Origin: Algoriphagus halophilus
GTDB lineage: Bacteria > Bacteroidota > Bacteroidia > Cytophagales > Cyclobacteriaceae
DNA: 64,000 nt
Assembly (NCBI RefSeq): GCF_900129785.1
Contig: NZ_FSRC01000001.1
Span: forward strand, 2,294,001 to 2,358,000
Reading direction: 5' to 3'
Shown here: positions 1-9,637 of the stretch, piece by piece
Layout of the letters: each line of letters starts with the position of its first letter
Position numbering within the stretch: the first letter of the stretch is position 1
Position numbers and translations under genes: made by a program
The notes under the pieces: generated by a model
What the model was told of the DNA's origin: nothing
What the model saw: the letters and a program-made list of their open reading frames with translations, nothing else
The model's database searches: none

Positions 1-1
1 A

Positions 2-1462
2 AATACGGTCCAGTTGGCAGCAAATGCATCTGATCCCGAAGGTCAGATCAAAAGTGTTGAGTTTTACAATTGGGGAAATTTGGTCACCACCGTAACTAGC
101 CCCCCCTATGTATTTAACTGGACGAATGCAGAAATTGGGAATTATCAGGTTTATGCGAAAGTTACCGACCAAGCAAACCAGACTGCAGTATCTCAAACCA
201 TTAATTTCACGGTGAAAAACCAGCCTGATGATGGCCCTGGATTTAACGCGCAAATGGTCAGTCCGACCAATAATTCGGTTTATGAAAAAGGAGTCAATCC
301 GGTGGTATTAAAAACCAATGCTACCTCTTCTGGTTTGGCCATTCAAAAAGTGGAATATTTCAATTGGGGCTTCCCAATACTTACTGTTACTTCAGCACCT
401 TTTGAATATACCTGGAGTACCATTGAACCTGATAATTACAAAGTATTTGCCCAGATTACAGATCAGTCCGGCAAAGTTTACACGACCAATGAAGTATCAT
501 TCAAGGTTACCTCAGGATCTAGTGCTCCCCCAGCTCTTCCTACTGTAAAAATGGATACCCCTTTTAATGGGCAAACTTTTACATTGGGTTCAGACTTGGT
601 TACTTTGAAAGCATTGGTTTCAGATCCAACCCAAGTAAAGTCACTTCAATTTTATAATTGGGGGTTCCCATTAATTGCTGCAAATTCCTATCCTTATCAG
701 TTCGACTGGACTAGAATTGAAGAAGGAAATTATAAGGTCCATGCTGAAATGGTGGATATCAATGGAAACTTGATCAAATCAGACCCTGTTTCATTCAAGG
801 TCATCGCAGGATCTGGGGATACCACACCTACCGTGACCATGGCCCAACCGTATAATGGACAGCAATTTGTCATTGGAAGAGACCTGGTTTCCCTGAAAGC
901 CAATACAAATATTGACGCCGCAAGAGTAGAGTTCTTTAACTGGGGATTCCCATTAATCACCGCTCCGGTGTCCACTAAGCAGTTTGATTGGACAAGAATT
1001 GAAGTAGGTGAATACTTGGTATTCGTAAGAATCACGGACAAAAATGGGGTTACCTATGATTCTGAAGCTGTAAGATTTAGGGTAAATTCAACATCTGCAA
1101 GAACTTCAGATTCCGAGAACCAACTATCCATCAGCTCGAATTCAACCACAGAAATTCAAAGCTCGGAGGATCCTACCATCAATGAGGTTAAGATTCTTGA
1201 TCAATCTTCCATTTATGGAATTAAGATGGGACCAAACCCTACAAACGATGAGGTCACCTTATACTTCGAGGATTATCCAAGAGACCTGGACGGTGAAATA
1301 AAACTAATTGATACAAGGGGGGTAGAGCTTCAGTCGCAGAAATTCTCCACAAATGATGGAAATGTGGTGTTCAATGTATCATCCTTCCCTGAAGGAGTTT
1401 ACATCATCAGAGTCGATTTTGGAAACAAAGGGGTTCAAACGAAAAAACTGATCAAAAACTGA
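2..1462 (+). CDS. C-terminal part of an Ig-repeat, T9SS-exported surface protein (5' end outside window)
   Basis: The reading frame is open to the left edge, so this is the 3' end of a longer gene; the first possible start (TTG at 14) is inside a repeat and is not real. Four Ig-like repeats of about 90 residues are visible, with recurring FYNWG and F-x-W-T-R-I-E segments, the usual look of bacterial Ig/cadherin-like surface modules. After a Ser/Thr-rich linker, the last 80 or so residues (from GPNPTNDEVTLYF to TKKLIKN) form a type A T9SS sorting domain, so the protein should be exported across the outer membrane and anchored or released. The repeats resemble those of the protein at 31089-37619 but are a different subset. 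It converges tail to tail with the exopolysaccharide operon, only 6 bp away. Role as adhesin or matrix protein is inference. Confidence 0.85.
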   Translation, partial: NTVQLAANASDPEGQIKSVEFYNWGNLVTTVTSPPYVFNWTNAEIGNYQVYAKVTDQANQTAVSQTINFTVKNQPDDGPGFNAQMVSPTNNSVYEKGVNPVVLKTNATSSGLAIQKVEYFNWGFPILTVTSAPFEYTWSTIEPDNYKVFAQITDQSGKVYTTNEVSFKVTSGSSAPPALPTVKMDTPFNGQTFTLGSDLVTLKALVSDPTQVKSLQFYNWGFPLIAANSYPYQFDWTRIEEGNYKVHAEMVDINGNLIKSDPVSFKVIAGSGDTTPTVTMAQPYNGQQFVIGRDLVSLKANTNIDAARVEFFNWGFPLITAPVSTKQFDWTRIEVGEYLVFVRITDKNGVTYDSEAVRFRVNSTSARTSDSENQLSISSNSTTEIQSSEDPTINEVKILDQSSIYGIKMGPNPTNDEVTLYFEDYPRDLDGEIKLIDTRGVELQSQKFSTNDGNVVFNVSSFPEGVYIIRVDFGNKGVQTKKLIKN

Positions 1463-1468
1463 TCAAGC

Positions 1469-2632
1469 CTAAGCAAAGTTTAAATAGCTCGCCAATGTCT
1501 GTCTGCAGGTATTCTCCCAGCGATATTGCGAGCTATTTTTTATGCCTTCCTGGGAAAGGGACTGAAGGAAAGCGGTGTCATACAAGGCATTCAACACTCT
1601 TTCTACCTCCGACTCTTTGATTTCTTCTTGAATAAAAAAAGCAGATCCATTTAAATTTTCACGGAAGACCGGAATATCTGAACATAACACTGGTTTTAAA
1701 AAAGCTTGAGACTCCAACACCGGAAGTCCAAATCCTTCATATTCCGAAAGAAGTAAGGTCACATCGTACTTTTCATATATTTCTTGAATGGTAATTGAGG
1801 GATCAAACTCCTCAAAAAATACAACATCCTGCAAACCCTCCTTAACTACTAATTCTTTGATTTCTTCATAATACGCAGGGTAAACCACACTTCCCCTGAA
1901 AAAAAGTTTAAACGACTTTCCTCTTTGTTGATTGACCAACATTTTCATCAAACCAATCGCCCTTTTATGGCCTTTATGAGGGTAAAAACCCGCGATATAG
2001 CCTATTTTTATCTCTGAATGCTCCTCCAAACTGGAGGTATTTTCTTGATCCAATCCCTCAAAAGCAGTGGCAAGCTTGGTGACTTTAATTGTTAGATCCT
2101 TCTTGGGAAACCTTCTTTTTAATTCATTGGCAATGGATCCCGAGGGAACCAGTACCATATTTTCTTTTTTGAGTCCACTTTGCATGAACCAACGTAAAAC
2201 CCTGAATTTTATCTTCTCTTTAAATCCCAGGTACTTGCCCAAGCGTTCATTGCTCAGATAAAAATCAAACATAAAGTCATGCAACGTAAACATGGACTTG
2301 GTGTTTGGAAAGATCGGTAATTCCGGAACCACCCGATGTAACACATCAATCTGATGATCCTTCAAAAACCTGGGTAAGGAAATATTCAACCAATAAAACC
2401 TGGAGAAAAAGGACTGATTATTGACCACTTGGTAGGCAACGGTCATATTCTTGATTTCCATTTTCTTTAAAAATTCCGGATGCCCAATGACCATCATCTC
2501 CACTCCCTCCTCCGTGGAATCTAACAATTGGTCAATCCCTGATATCAAGTTTTTGGAATAGGTTGAAATCCCTCCTCCTGCTCCCCCCAAACCAGGGACA
2601 ATATTGGTCACATCAATGCAAATTCTAGTCAT
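1469..2632 (-). CDS. GT4-like glycosyltransferase (last gene of the EPS operon)
   Basis: 387 aa with the GT-B fold pattern of the GT4 family. The N-terminus has a glycine-rich loop (GLGGAGGGISTY) typical of the acceptor domain. The C-terminal half carries the E-x7-E nucleotide-sugar motif as EGFGLPVLE, followed by a KPVLCSDIPVFREN segment. It should transfer a sugar from a nucleotide donor to the lipid-linked repeat unit at the cytoplasmic face of the inner membrane. ATG start at 2632, 3 bp after the upstream GT gene. The donor and linkage cannot be read from the sequence. GT4 assignment is firm; the exact role is unknown. Confidence 0.9.
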   Translation of the reverse strand: MTRICIDVTNIVPGLGGAGGGISTYSKNLISGIDQLLDSTEEGVEMMVIGHPEFLKKMEIKNMTVAYQVVNNQSFFSRFYWLNISLPRFLKDHQIDVLHRVVPELPIFPNTKSMFTLHDFMFDFYLSNERLGKYLGFKEKIKFRVLRWFMQSGLKKENMVLVPSGSIANELKRRFPKKDLTIKVTKLATAFEGLDQENTSSLEEHSEIKIGYIAGFYPHKGHKRAIGLMKMLVNQQRGKSFKLFFRGSVVYPAYYEEIKELVVKEGLQDVVFFEEFDPSITIQEIYEKYDVTLLLSEYEGFGLPVLESQAFLKPVLCSDIPVFRENLNGSAFFIQEEIKESEVERVLNALYDTAFLQSLSQEGIKNSSQYRWENTCRQTLASYLNFA

Positions 2633-2635
2633 CCT

Positions 2636-3679
2636 TTATTTACTTTGAACTTGACTCAAGGTCTCCTCTACTTTATCCACAAAACCCTTTGCCACGACAG
2701 AAGCATCAAATGGTTCACTGGACAAAAAGGCATTACCCGCATAATGCTTATACCTGGAAAGTATTTTGACGATACCGGTGGCATAATCCTCAAAATTGAA
2801 GCCCACAGGAAAAAGCAATCCATTTTCATCTTGCTTCACAAATTCAGGAATATCTCCTACCGCGGTGCTGATGACCGGTACTCCTACAGAAAATGCCTCC
2901 GCGATCACCATGGGAAAACCTTCGAAGCTGGATGCCATTAACAGTATTTTCCTCTCAGAAATAACCTTGATCAAATCCCGATTTTCCAGATTCCCCAAAA
3001 AAGTAATATTGCTCTCCAGCCCCAATTTCAAAACCAAGTTTTTCAATCGCTGAAGCTCGGAGCCAGTCCCTGCAATTTCAAAAGGGTTTTGCTCCTGAAC
3101 CGACTTAGGCAATAAATAGTAAACCTTGATTAATTGGTCTACCCCCTTAGGTTTTTCCAGGCGACCCGCAAAAATGAACCCCTTTCTTTTATCCTCAGCC
3201 TGTACCCCAATTTCATGTGATATAGGGTTGACAAACTTAAAAACCCCTTCCCTTTTTTCCCCCACTGAAAATAGCAAGCAGGCTTTTTTTGTAATCACAG
3301 CATGAATATGATCAAAGACAAAATTCAAGTACTTCCCAAATTTGAATCTGGATATTGTCATGGGGTTGGTATTCCCATGAAAAACATGGATCAAAGGCTT
3401 ATGGGTAAAACTTGCTATATAGGAACCCTCGGGGCTATGGGAAATAATAAAATCGAATTTCTTCAGTTTAAAAAAGCTCAATATTAAAAACACCACATAC
3501 ATCAACCGATGTGGCACCCACCTGATCTTTTCAAAACTGGCAGGGAGAAAAAAATAAGTCAGATTGAAATATGAATTTAAATCCTTGTCTAAGTTTCTGA
3601 CAAATGGACCTATCCCACCATAACTTGTCAAATAGGAATTTGTCAATAATACGGCTGCATTCTTTTTGGCTATTTTCAT
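2636..3679 (-). CDS. GT4-like glycosyltransferase
   Basis: 347 aa, GT-B type. The N-terminal domain has GGIGPFVRNLD, the usual glycine-rich loop of GT4 enzymes. The C-terminal domain reads FAGRLEKPKGVDQLI (start of the donor-binding domain) and EGFPMVIAEAFSVGVPVI, which contains the E-x7-E motif. Length is normal to slightly short for the family. It lies 6 bp after the preceding GT gene and 3 bp before the next one, so it is part of the terminal GT block of the operon. Expected to add one sugar of the repeat unit; donor unknown. Confidence 0.9.
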   Translation of the reverse strand: MKIAKKNAAVLLTNSYLTSYGGIGPFVRNLDKDLNSYFNLTYFFLPASFEKIRWVPHRLMYVVFLILSFFKLKKFDFIISHSPEGSYIASFTHKPLIHVFHGNTNPMTISRFKFGKYLNFVFDHIHAVITKKACLLFSVGEKREGVFKFVNPISHEIGVQAEDKRKGFIFAGRLEKPKGVDQLIKVYYLLPKSVQEQNPFEIAGTGSELQRLKNLVLKLGLESNITFLGNLENRDLIKVISERKILLMASSFEGFPMVIAEAFSVGVPVISTAVGDIPEFVKQDENGLLFPVGFNFEDYATGIVKILSRYKHYAGNAFLSSEPFDASVVAKGFVDKVEETLSQVQSK

Positions 3680-3685
3680 GTCTTT

Positions 3686-4840
3686 TCAGGTTAAACAGTT
3701 CATCCTTTCAAATAGCAAGGAGCTATACTTTCTATTATCAAAAATTTCCCTGGCAGCAATCCGACCTGCTTTTCCATATTTTTCAATCAAGGACCTATCT
3801 TCCAAGACTCTTGAAAAAGCATCAAATAAAGCATCTTCATTTTCCGGGGGAACCAACATCAAATCTCTATCCCCAACCAGTAATTTTCCTACATCCCCTA
3901 CATCTGAAGCAACTACCGCTTTGCCTGATGCTAAAAATTCCGCCAGTTTGGAAGGGAAGCCCGTATTTGCCGCTAAAGAATTATTTCTTGTTACACAAAA
4001 GATATCACAATCACCAAGTGCTGCTAAGTAATCCTCTGAATTTAAAAACCCCAGATACTTAATACTCTTTGAAGCTTCACTATGCTGAATCAGGGTAAAA
4101 ATCTGGTCAAAGTCCTTTTTGCTTTCTCCTTTCCCAGTCAATATTAACTCCGTGGAAGGATATACTTTATTCAGTTTGTTAAATGCCCCGATCAAATATT
4201 CCAACCCATCTTTTTTACCAAAGGAACCTCCATAAAATATCTTGATGGTTTCTTTCTTTCCAGCTTCAAAAACTTTGATTTTTTGGAGATCAACAGTTAC
4301 CGGTATATAGATCACCTTTGATATATCTTTGACGATGCCACTGAGTTTTTTATGCAAATGATGGGAAATCCCAATCAACAGATCAGCATAGTAAGGGGCC
4401 AAATTGACAAAGTATTGACCACTTTTTATTCGCAGCCAATTCCAAAGTCCATCGATACTGGAAGCCACACTATTGTCCTCTACGATGTCTAAAATCACTT
4501 TGTAGCCCTTGGACTTGGCATACAGTATTAAGAAAATAGTTTTAAGGTCCGGAGTATCATAGGCGTAAAATAGATTTTTGCTTCCTGCTACCTTTCGGCT
4601 TTTGATAAATCGAAATGAATCTCTTAGAAACCTGAAAATGGAGGGAATACTCTTCATGCTCATTTCAACTTCCATCACATGGGCTTCCCCCTTGTTTTGA
4701 TAATTTCCGGCTTGTTTTGAAAAATATAAATTACTCCATTCAATCTTATCCTCCTGAATCAAAGGATCCAGGAGATTCCTCACCCGGACAGAACCTGCCA
4801 TCCCCTCAAACAAAGGCACACCTAAAAGTAAAACATGCAT
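3686..4840 (-). CDS. GT4-like glycosyltransferase
   Basis: 384 aa. The N-terminal half (GVPLFEGMAGSVRVRNLL) and the C-terminal donor domain (FYGGSFGKKDGLEYLIGAF; NTGFPSKLAEFLASGKAVVASDVGD) fit the GT4 superfamily, although the first Glu of the usual E-x7-E is replaced and only the second is obvious in KLAEFL. This variant is common in surface-polysaccharide GTs. Start ATG at 4840, 10 bp after the upstream gene. It probably adds one sugar of the repeat unit; the substrate is not predictable. Confidence 0.85.
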   Translation of the reverse strand: MHVLLLGVPLFEGMAGSVRVRNLLDPLIQEDKIEWSNLYFSKQAGNYQNKGEAHVMEVEMSMKSIPSIFRFLRDSFRFIKSRKVAGSKNLFYAYDTPDLKTIFLILYAKSKGYKVILDIVEDNSVASSIDGLWNWLRIKSGQYFVNLAPYYADLLIGISHHLHKKLSGIVKDISKVIYIPVTVDLQKIKVFEAGKKETIKIFYGGSFGKKDGLEYLIGAFNKLNKVYPSTELILTGKGESKKDFDQIFTLIQHSEASKSIKYLGFLNSEDYLAALGDCDIFCVTRNNSLAANTGFPSKLAEFLASGKAVVASDVGDVGKLLVGDRDLMLVPPENEDALFDAFSRVLEDRSLIEKYGKAGRIAAREIFDNRKYSSLLFERMNCLT

Positions 4841-4850
4841 AACAAAAAGT

Positions 4851-6206
4851 TTAAAAATCTATTTTTTGTGCTACTAACTTATCATTCGGTAAATCATTGA
4901 TATCCAACAATTTTATAAAATCGTTTAAGAACCGATTTCTGATCAATTGACTGTCATGATTCTTCATCGCTAACTTGAGCGCTTTACTGGAATATTCATA
5001 TTGCAATTCTTGATTGAACAAGAATTCTTTTAATTTCTCCTTGATGTTAGGAACCGCATCATTGTCAATGGAGAAAGCCCAATTTTGACTGCTTCCATAT
5101 TGGTAAACGGCCGTTTCTTTTGGAGCTAAAAGAATAGTAGGAGTTCCTGATATCATGTATTCCGGTGCTTTGGTAGGCATGGAATACCTTAAAAATTCGA
5201 TTGATTTCTGAGAAAAATCGCAAGGGAGCAACAGAAAATCAGCTCCTCTGAACAGTTTGGGGAGTTTGGAATAAGCTACCAGCCCCCTGTAATGCGTGAA
5301 TTCAAAATCATCGATCCAAGATAAAGGCTCCACGGTCTGTATATAAAATTCTATCCCTATTCCCTCCTCTTTGTTTAATTCCTCCACTGCCTGGGCAAAA
5401 CTCTTTAAGGATGTCCCTATCCCGAAGCCTGTCCTTCCTGCATATAAAACGGTAATCGCATGATCATTGAGAGAGATTTCATCCTGATTTGCGTTCCAAA
5501 ACGACAGGTCCACAGGATTATGATAGGTCACAAATTTTTTCCCAAACCTCTTGTAATATTCTATCCCCATTAAGTCAGAAATACTCATACAGAGCGTGGA
5601 TAAATCTACCAACTCTTGAAATTCCTGATTGATCGTCTTTTTCCAGTAATTGCTAAACAGGCCACCAAAACTGATAGAATGAAGCCAGTCATCCATTTGA
5701 TGTAACACCACCGGTATACCTAATTCCTTTGCAAGTGCTTTTCCAAACAACAAGGAGTCCCGTGTTGAAACTTGGATGTATACGATATCAGGGTTAAACT
5801 CTTTTACCCAATCCATCAAATTGTCTGTCAGGTGTATTCTTGAAAGCACATGAAACAACCCGGTCCACATCAGGAATGGATAAAATAATTGATTGATGAT
5901 CCGCGATCTGATATTTGGCTTTTGAGAAACTACTTCCTGTTTCTTGGAAAATTGCTGAACATCGATCCTCCCTGAAGGAATATTCCTCTGAAAGAAATTG
6001 AATGGAAAAATCCAGCTATTTTCTTTATTTCCAATGAAAAAGTAATTGTCGCAATACGAAAAATTGATATTATTGATCGCATGGCTTGTTACTATGACAG
6101 CCAGGTCCTCTTTATTCCAATCGTGAAATAAATTAGACAATGTAACTCCTCCTCCGGTATTGGAGTTGAAGGACTGACCAAAAATCAAAACCTTAGGCTT
6201 TTTCAC
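4851..6206 (-). CDS. Glycosyltransferase, GT-B/GT4-like
   Basis: 451 aa. The N-terminus (VLIFGQSFNSNTGGGVTLSN) has the double-glycine loop of GT-B enzymes. The central part has IPVVLHQMDDWLHSI, and the C-terminal domain has FLRYSMPTKAPEYMISGTP, a donor-binding segment of GT4-like enzymes. The start is a GTG at 6206, which overlaps the end of the Wzy-like gene by 14 bp, indicating translational coupling. It is longer than its neighbours, mainly in the N-terminal acceptor domain. Substrate unknown. Confidence 0.8.
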   Translation of the reverse strand: MKKPKVLIFGQSFNSNTGGGVTLSNLFHDWNKEDLAVIVTSHAINNINFSYCDNYFFIGNKENSWIFPFNFFQRNIPSGRIDVQQFSKKQEVVSQKPNIRSRIINQLFYPFLMWTGLFHVLSRIHLTDNLMDWVKEFNPDIVYIQVSTRDSLLFGKALAKELGIPVVLHQMDDWLHSISFGGLFSNYWKKTINQEFQELVDLSTLCMSISDLMGIEYYKRFGKKFVTYHNPVDLSFWNANQDEISLNDHAITVLYAGRTGFGIGTSLKSFAQAVEELNKEEGIGIEFYIQTVEPLSWIDDFEFTHYRGLVAYSKLPKLFRGADFLLLPCDFSQKSIEFLRYSMPTKAPEYMISGTPTILLAPKETAVYQYGSSQNWAFSIDNDAVPNIKEKLKEFLFNQELQYEYSSKALKLAMKNHDSQLIRNRFLNDFIKLLDINDLPNDKLVAQKIDF

Positions 6207-7509
6207 GATGATTAAACTTTAATTCCATGTTTAAATATTTTTTTAAGACTTTATCATCCAAGTTTCTGAATGAACCATTGTAACAAATTGAAACCATGAG
6301 CCAAATGCTGACATGGAACACTGAAAAAGTAAATCCATTGGATGGATATAGAAATACCAACCAGATTAAAATCCAGCAAGCTGCAGATTTACAAAACAGA
6401 TTTTTTGAATAAAACATACCAAGGACGGCCGCAGGAATCATCAGAAACAAGATCATGGCTAAATTCAAGATCCCTCCGGTCAAAATAAATTGTAAGTAAT
6501 CCGTTTCTATTACTCTCCTTACTCCATGTTTAAATATTGATTCGTCTATACCTGGGCAAAAATATCCGGCATTATATCCTTTCCCGATCACCCAGTCCAT
6601 GGTAGACATGCTATTAAAAAAACAATTCTCAACATAGGTTCTGGTGTTCACCAAGCCTTTGTCAAACAAGCTGGAAAACAATGGAATATCTGTAGCTGAA
6701 AATTCAATTAGAACTAATTGATAGACAAATACCAAGAGGTAAACTCCTACCAAAATCCAAGGGATTTTATTTGATGTCCGCCATAAATTCAGGATGATGG
6801 AGATTCCTAAAACGAAGCCCCCCATCAACAAAATTCCTCTCCTTGCTTTGATGGCACCCAAGGTCATGAACAACACGAATATGATTAAAGACAATGCCTT
6901 ATTCCGGTTTGATTGATAAGGTGAAGTCAGCAGGAAAAACATGGTAGGAAATGCCAAGAACTTAAATGAGGATTCAACCAGCTCTCTGGAAAACGTATCC
7001 AACATATCCCCTTGAATCATTTGAGGTAGAAAAAACAGGGTATATCCAAGGTAAATGAAAGAGCTAATCACTAGTACTTTCATAAACTTTTTCAAATGGA
7101 TCAGATTCGGCTTGATCAAAGAAATCAATGGGACAAACAAGCAAAATATGCCATAGTTAGCATCAAAAAACATGGATTTAGTATCTTCATAATCCATAAA
7201 GGCATAATCACCTCTGATGAGCAATAGCACTTGCCAAATAGAGAGGAGGCCTACAAAAAACAGAAAATATCTATTGGTGTCCTTTAGCTTGATTAAGTGG
7301 ACCAACGAGAAAAAGAATGCCAAAATGGAAATGATCTGGATTCCCTGAAAAATCGCAGCCATGGAGTATAAGCTGGAGGACATCACATAGCAAATAGAAA
7401 ACAATAGTATGCTAATCCAGAATATATTAATCATCTTAATATAGGAGGTACTAATCGTTCCTATGTTGAACTCGACTCTTTTTCTATATGGAAAAGTGAT
7501 TTCGCTCAT
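6193..7509 (-). CDS. Wzy-like O-antigen/exopolysaccharide polymerase
   Basis: 438 aa, almost wholly hydrophobic, with roughly 10-12 predicted membrane segments and a larger extracytoplasmic loop near residues 265-320 that contains YVENCFF and GKGYNAGYFCPG. This is the usual architecture of Wzy polymerases and O-antigen ligases (Wzy_C-like). In a Wzx/Wzy operon a polymerase is required, and this is the only candidate in the cluster. It would join lipid-linked repeat units at the periplasmic face. ATG at 7509 overlaps the stop of the preceding GT gene in an ATGA. Sequence conservation in this family is poor, so the call rests on topology and context. Confidence 0.8.
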   Translation of the reverse strand: MSEITFPYRKRVEFNIGTISTSYIKMINIFWISILLFSICYVMSSSLYSMAAIFQGIQIISILAFFFSLVHLIKLKDTNRYFLFFVGLLSIWQVLLLIRGDYAFMDYEDTKSMFFDANYGIFCLFVPLISLIKPNLIHLKKFMKVLVISSFIYLGYTLFFLPQMIQGDMLDTFSRELVESSFKFLAFPTMFFLLTSPYQSNRNKALSLIIFVLFMTLGAIKARRGILLMGGFVLGISIILNLWRTSNKIPWILVGVYLLVFVYQLVLIEFSATDIPLFSSLFDKGLVNTRTYVENCFFNSMSTMDWVIGKGYNAGYFCPGIDESIFKHGVRRVIETDYLQFILTGGILNLAMILFLMIPAAVLGMFYSKNLFCKSAACWILIWLVFLYPSNGFTFSVFHVSIWLMVSICYNGSFRNLDDKVLKKYLNMELKFNHREKA

Positions 7510-8714
7510 GCTTCTTTTAAAAATGACAAATGCTTATCTAGGACATATTCAGGTTGAAAATTATCCAGCTTAAATCCTCTTAGTTTATTCTCCAGACAAT
7601 ATTTGATCCCCTCAGCTAGGTCCTTATAGTCTACAGGTTCTGCTAAATACCCATTCTCTTTATGTAGGATCATATCAGGAATACCTCCGATTTTAAATCC
7701 CACCACCGGAACCCCACATGATAAACTTTCAATGATAATAGTGGGCTGGTTTTCCATCACGGAAGGAATAACAAAAAGATCAGACGCCTGCAAAGCATTC
7801 GCCATGTCTTCTTCTTCCTTCAAATAACCCAAGCGGTGGATTTTATAGGGAATTGATGATAATTCTCCCAGCTCACCTTCCCCGATCACCTGAATCTCCA
7901 CATTAGGGTTGGGGTATATTTGCGGTAAATATTCCAAGGCTTTCACCAGGTAAATGAATCCCTTGTAAACGCTGAAAATATTTGCTGCTGCAAATGATAT
8001 TATTTTGGGTTTGGACTCTTCTTCGGAAGGTTCAAGTTCTCTCAGCTCGCCTGAAGGTGTAAAACATTTAATATCAAAGTAATTCGGAATGTACCTGACA
8101 TCACAACCTTTGGCTACATAAGATTCCTTTGTACGATCTGCTAGCCATCTACTGGGAGAAATGAAACTTACATTGGATTGAGCATAGATCCATTTCTTTT
8201 TTTCAACCTGAGACTTAATCACGGATTTCTGATTATCGAAAATGGGACAGTTTTCACATCCTGTAATATACTGGTTACAGTCCATGGCATTGTGACAACC
8301 ACCTGTGATACCCCACATATCATGAAGAACAAAAACTATTTTTTTCCCGGATTTTACAATCCGTACCAGTTCATTCAGAGTCAATACACCTAATTGAACC
8401 CAATGAATATATATGATGGAAGCCTTCTTAAAGCTCGGATGGTTGCAAATAGACGTACCTAATATAGGATTGGAAAACATCCCATACTTCTCTTTATCGT
8501 ATCTGAAAAGTAGCTTTTCAAGCTTATTATTTACTTTTGATTTAAAAAGTGAAAAGCTCGGCAAATAAGTGATTCCCTCCTTGGGTTCATCATCTCTATA
8601 CAAAGATATAATCTCACTGGAGCAGCCTGGAATGCTATTGAACATAGTATGTAATCTCCAAGCCGAAGAACCAGCGGATTTTGTTGAAAACTGTATTTGC
8701 AAAATATTCTTCAT
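7506..8714 (-). CDS. GT4 glycosyltransferase with Cys-rich HDMW motif
   Basis: 402 aa, GT4. After the first Rossmann-like domain there is HDMWGITGGCH followed by three further cysteines (DC, GCENCP) around residues 133-155. This is a recurring feature of a GT4 subgroup in colanic-acid-like clusters and may bind a metal. The donor domain shows ENQPTIIIESLSCGVPVVG, which contains the E-x7-E motif. Start ATG at 8714 overlaps the stop of the fucosyltransferase gene (ATGA), and its own stop overlaps the polymerase start. Probably one of the repeat-unit GTs. Confidence 0.9.
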   Translation of the reverse strand: MKNILQIQFSTKSAGSSAWRLHTMFNSIPGCSSEIISLYRDDEPKEGITYLPSFSLFKSKVNNKLEKLLFRYDKEKYGMFSNPILGTSICNHPSFKKASIIYIHWVQLGVLTLNELVRIVKSGKKIVFVLHDMWGITGGCHNAMDCNQYITGCENCPIFDNQKSVIKSQVEKKKWIYAQSNVSFISPSRWLADRTKESYVAKGCDVRYIPNYFDIKCFTPSGELRELEPSEEESKPKIISFAAANIFSVYKGFIYLVKALEYLPQIYPNPNVEIQVIGEGELGELSSIPYKIHRLGYLKEEEDMANALQASDLFVIPSVMENQPTIIIESLSCGVPVVGFKIGGIPDMILHKENGYLAEPVDYKDLAEGIKYCLENKLRGFKLDNFQPEYVLDKHLSFLKEA

Positions 8715-9628
8715 ACTTCTATAAATTCAATGTCCTGAGAGCTTACTGGAACTACTTTCCATCCCTCTGGATAAACGGTTCGATTGGGACACTTGGCCTC
8801 CCATGTATCAGGAGAAACCACAATTTTGTTTTCATTTTTGGATAGCCAAGCGGGCCACCAACTGAAAGAACTGTTTGCAATAATGAAATGCTTACAAATA
8901 CTCATTAAATACATATCCAAATAACTATTGGCCCCTGTATTATGAGAGACATAAAACACATTATCTCCTTTTATATTGGTTCTCACCCATTCAGGGTCAT
9001 CAGAGAAAATGTAAAAAACAGGATTAGACACATGTTCATTGATATATTGAAATGCATTTTTATAGTAATCTGTTTCATCCAATAATACCCTGTTTTGATT
9101 TTGGCTGGGATCAGAATAATTCCCTCTTCTAATATGTACGGCAACAGAATTACAAGACTGAATTTTTCTTGATATAGATAAATTCACATCATCTACTGGC
9201 TTTTTAAAATTAAAAACCTCTTGGATCAAGCTTTTATGTGAATCAAAATATAAAGTTGATTTCCAACCACCTATTAAATAACAATTATCTAATTGATATA
9301 CTTGTTCATCAAAACAAAACTCATCTTTTTCATAATATATCTTATCGCTAAAACGGAATACATTTTTAGCAATCTTTTTAAACCAATTTAATTTAGAGTG
9401 AACCAATAAAGGCCTTAAAAATTTAGAAACATAAATCACTCTAAATCGATCGTCAAAACAAATAGGAATATCAAATGCTTTAATCAATTCAAAACCCTGG
9501 TAATGCTCATGCAAAATATAATCATTAACAGATATTTTAGTAGGCTTACCAATTGAATCCATTGCAATTGCTAATGCAAACTGAAACATTTGATTTCCTA
9601 ACCCTCCGAAAATAACAACCTTATTCAT
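8711..9628 (-). CDS. GT11 alpha-1,2-fucosyltransferase-like protein
   Basis: 305 aa, the normal size of bacterial GT11 enzymes. Diagnostic motifs are GGLGNQMFQFALA at the N-terminus, AVHIRRGNY in the middle (the GDP-fucose-binding HxRRGD-like motif), FYIFSDDPEWV, and ANSSFSWWPAWL near the C-terminus. GDP-L-fucose would be supplied by manC, gmd and fcl at the start of the same operon, which gives strong context support. The enzyme should add L-fucose, probably alpha-1,2, to the growing repeat unit. The gene is visibly more A+T-rich than the NRPS and wzc neighbours, suggesting a separate origin. Confidence 0.92.
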   Translation of the reverse strand: MNKVVIFGGLGNQMFQFALAIAMDSIGKPTKISVNDYILHEHYQGFELIKAFDIPICFDDRFRVIYVSKFLRPLLVHSKLNWFKKIAKNVFRFSDKIYYEKDEFCFDEQVYQLDNCYLIGGWKSTLYFDSHKSLIQEVFNFKKPVDDVNLSISRKIQSCNSVAVHIRRGNYSDPSQNQNRVLLDETDYYKNAFQYINEHVSNPVFYIFSDDPEWVRTNIKGDNVFYVSHNTGANSYLDMYLMSICKHFIIANSSFSWWPAWLSKNENKIVVSPDTWEAKCPNRTVYPEGWKVVPVSSQDIEFIEV

Positions 9629-9637
9629 AGCTTTATA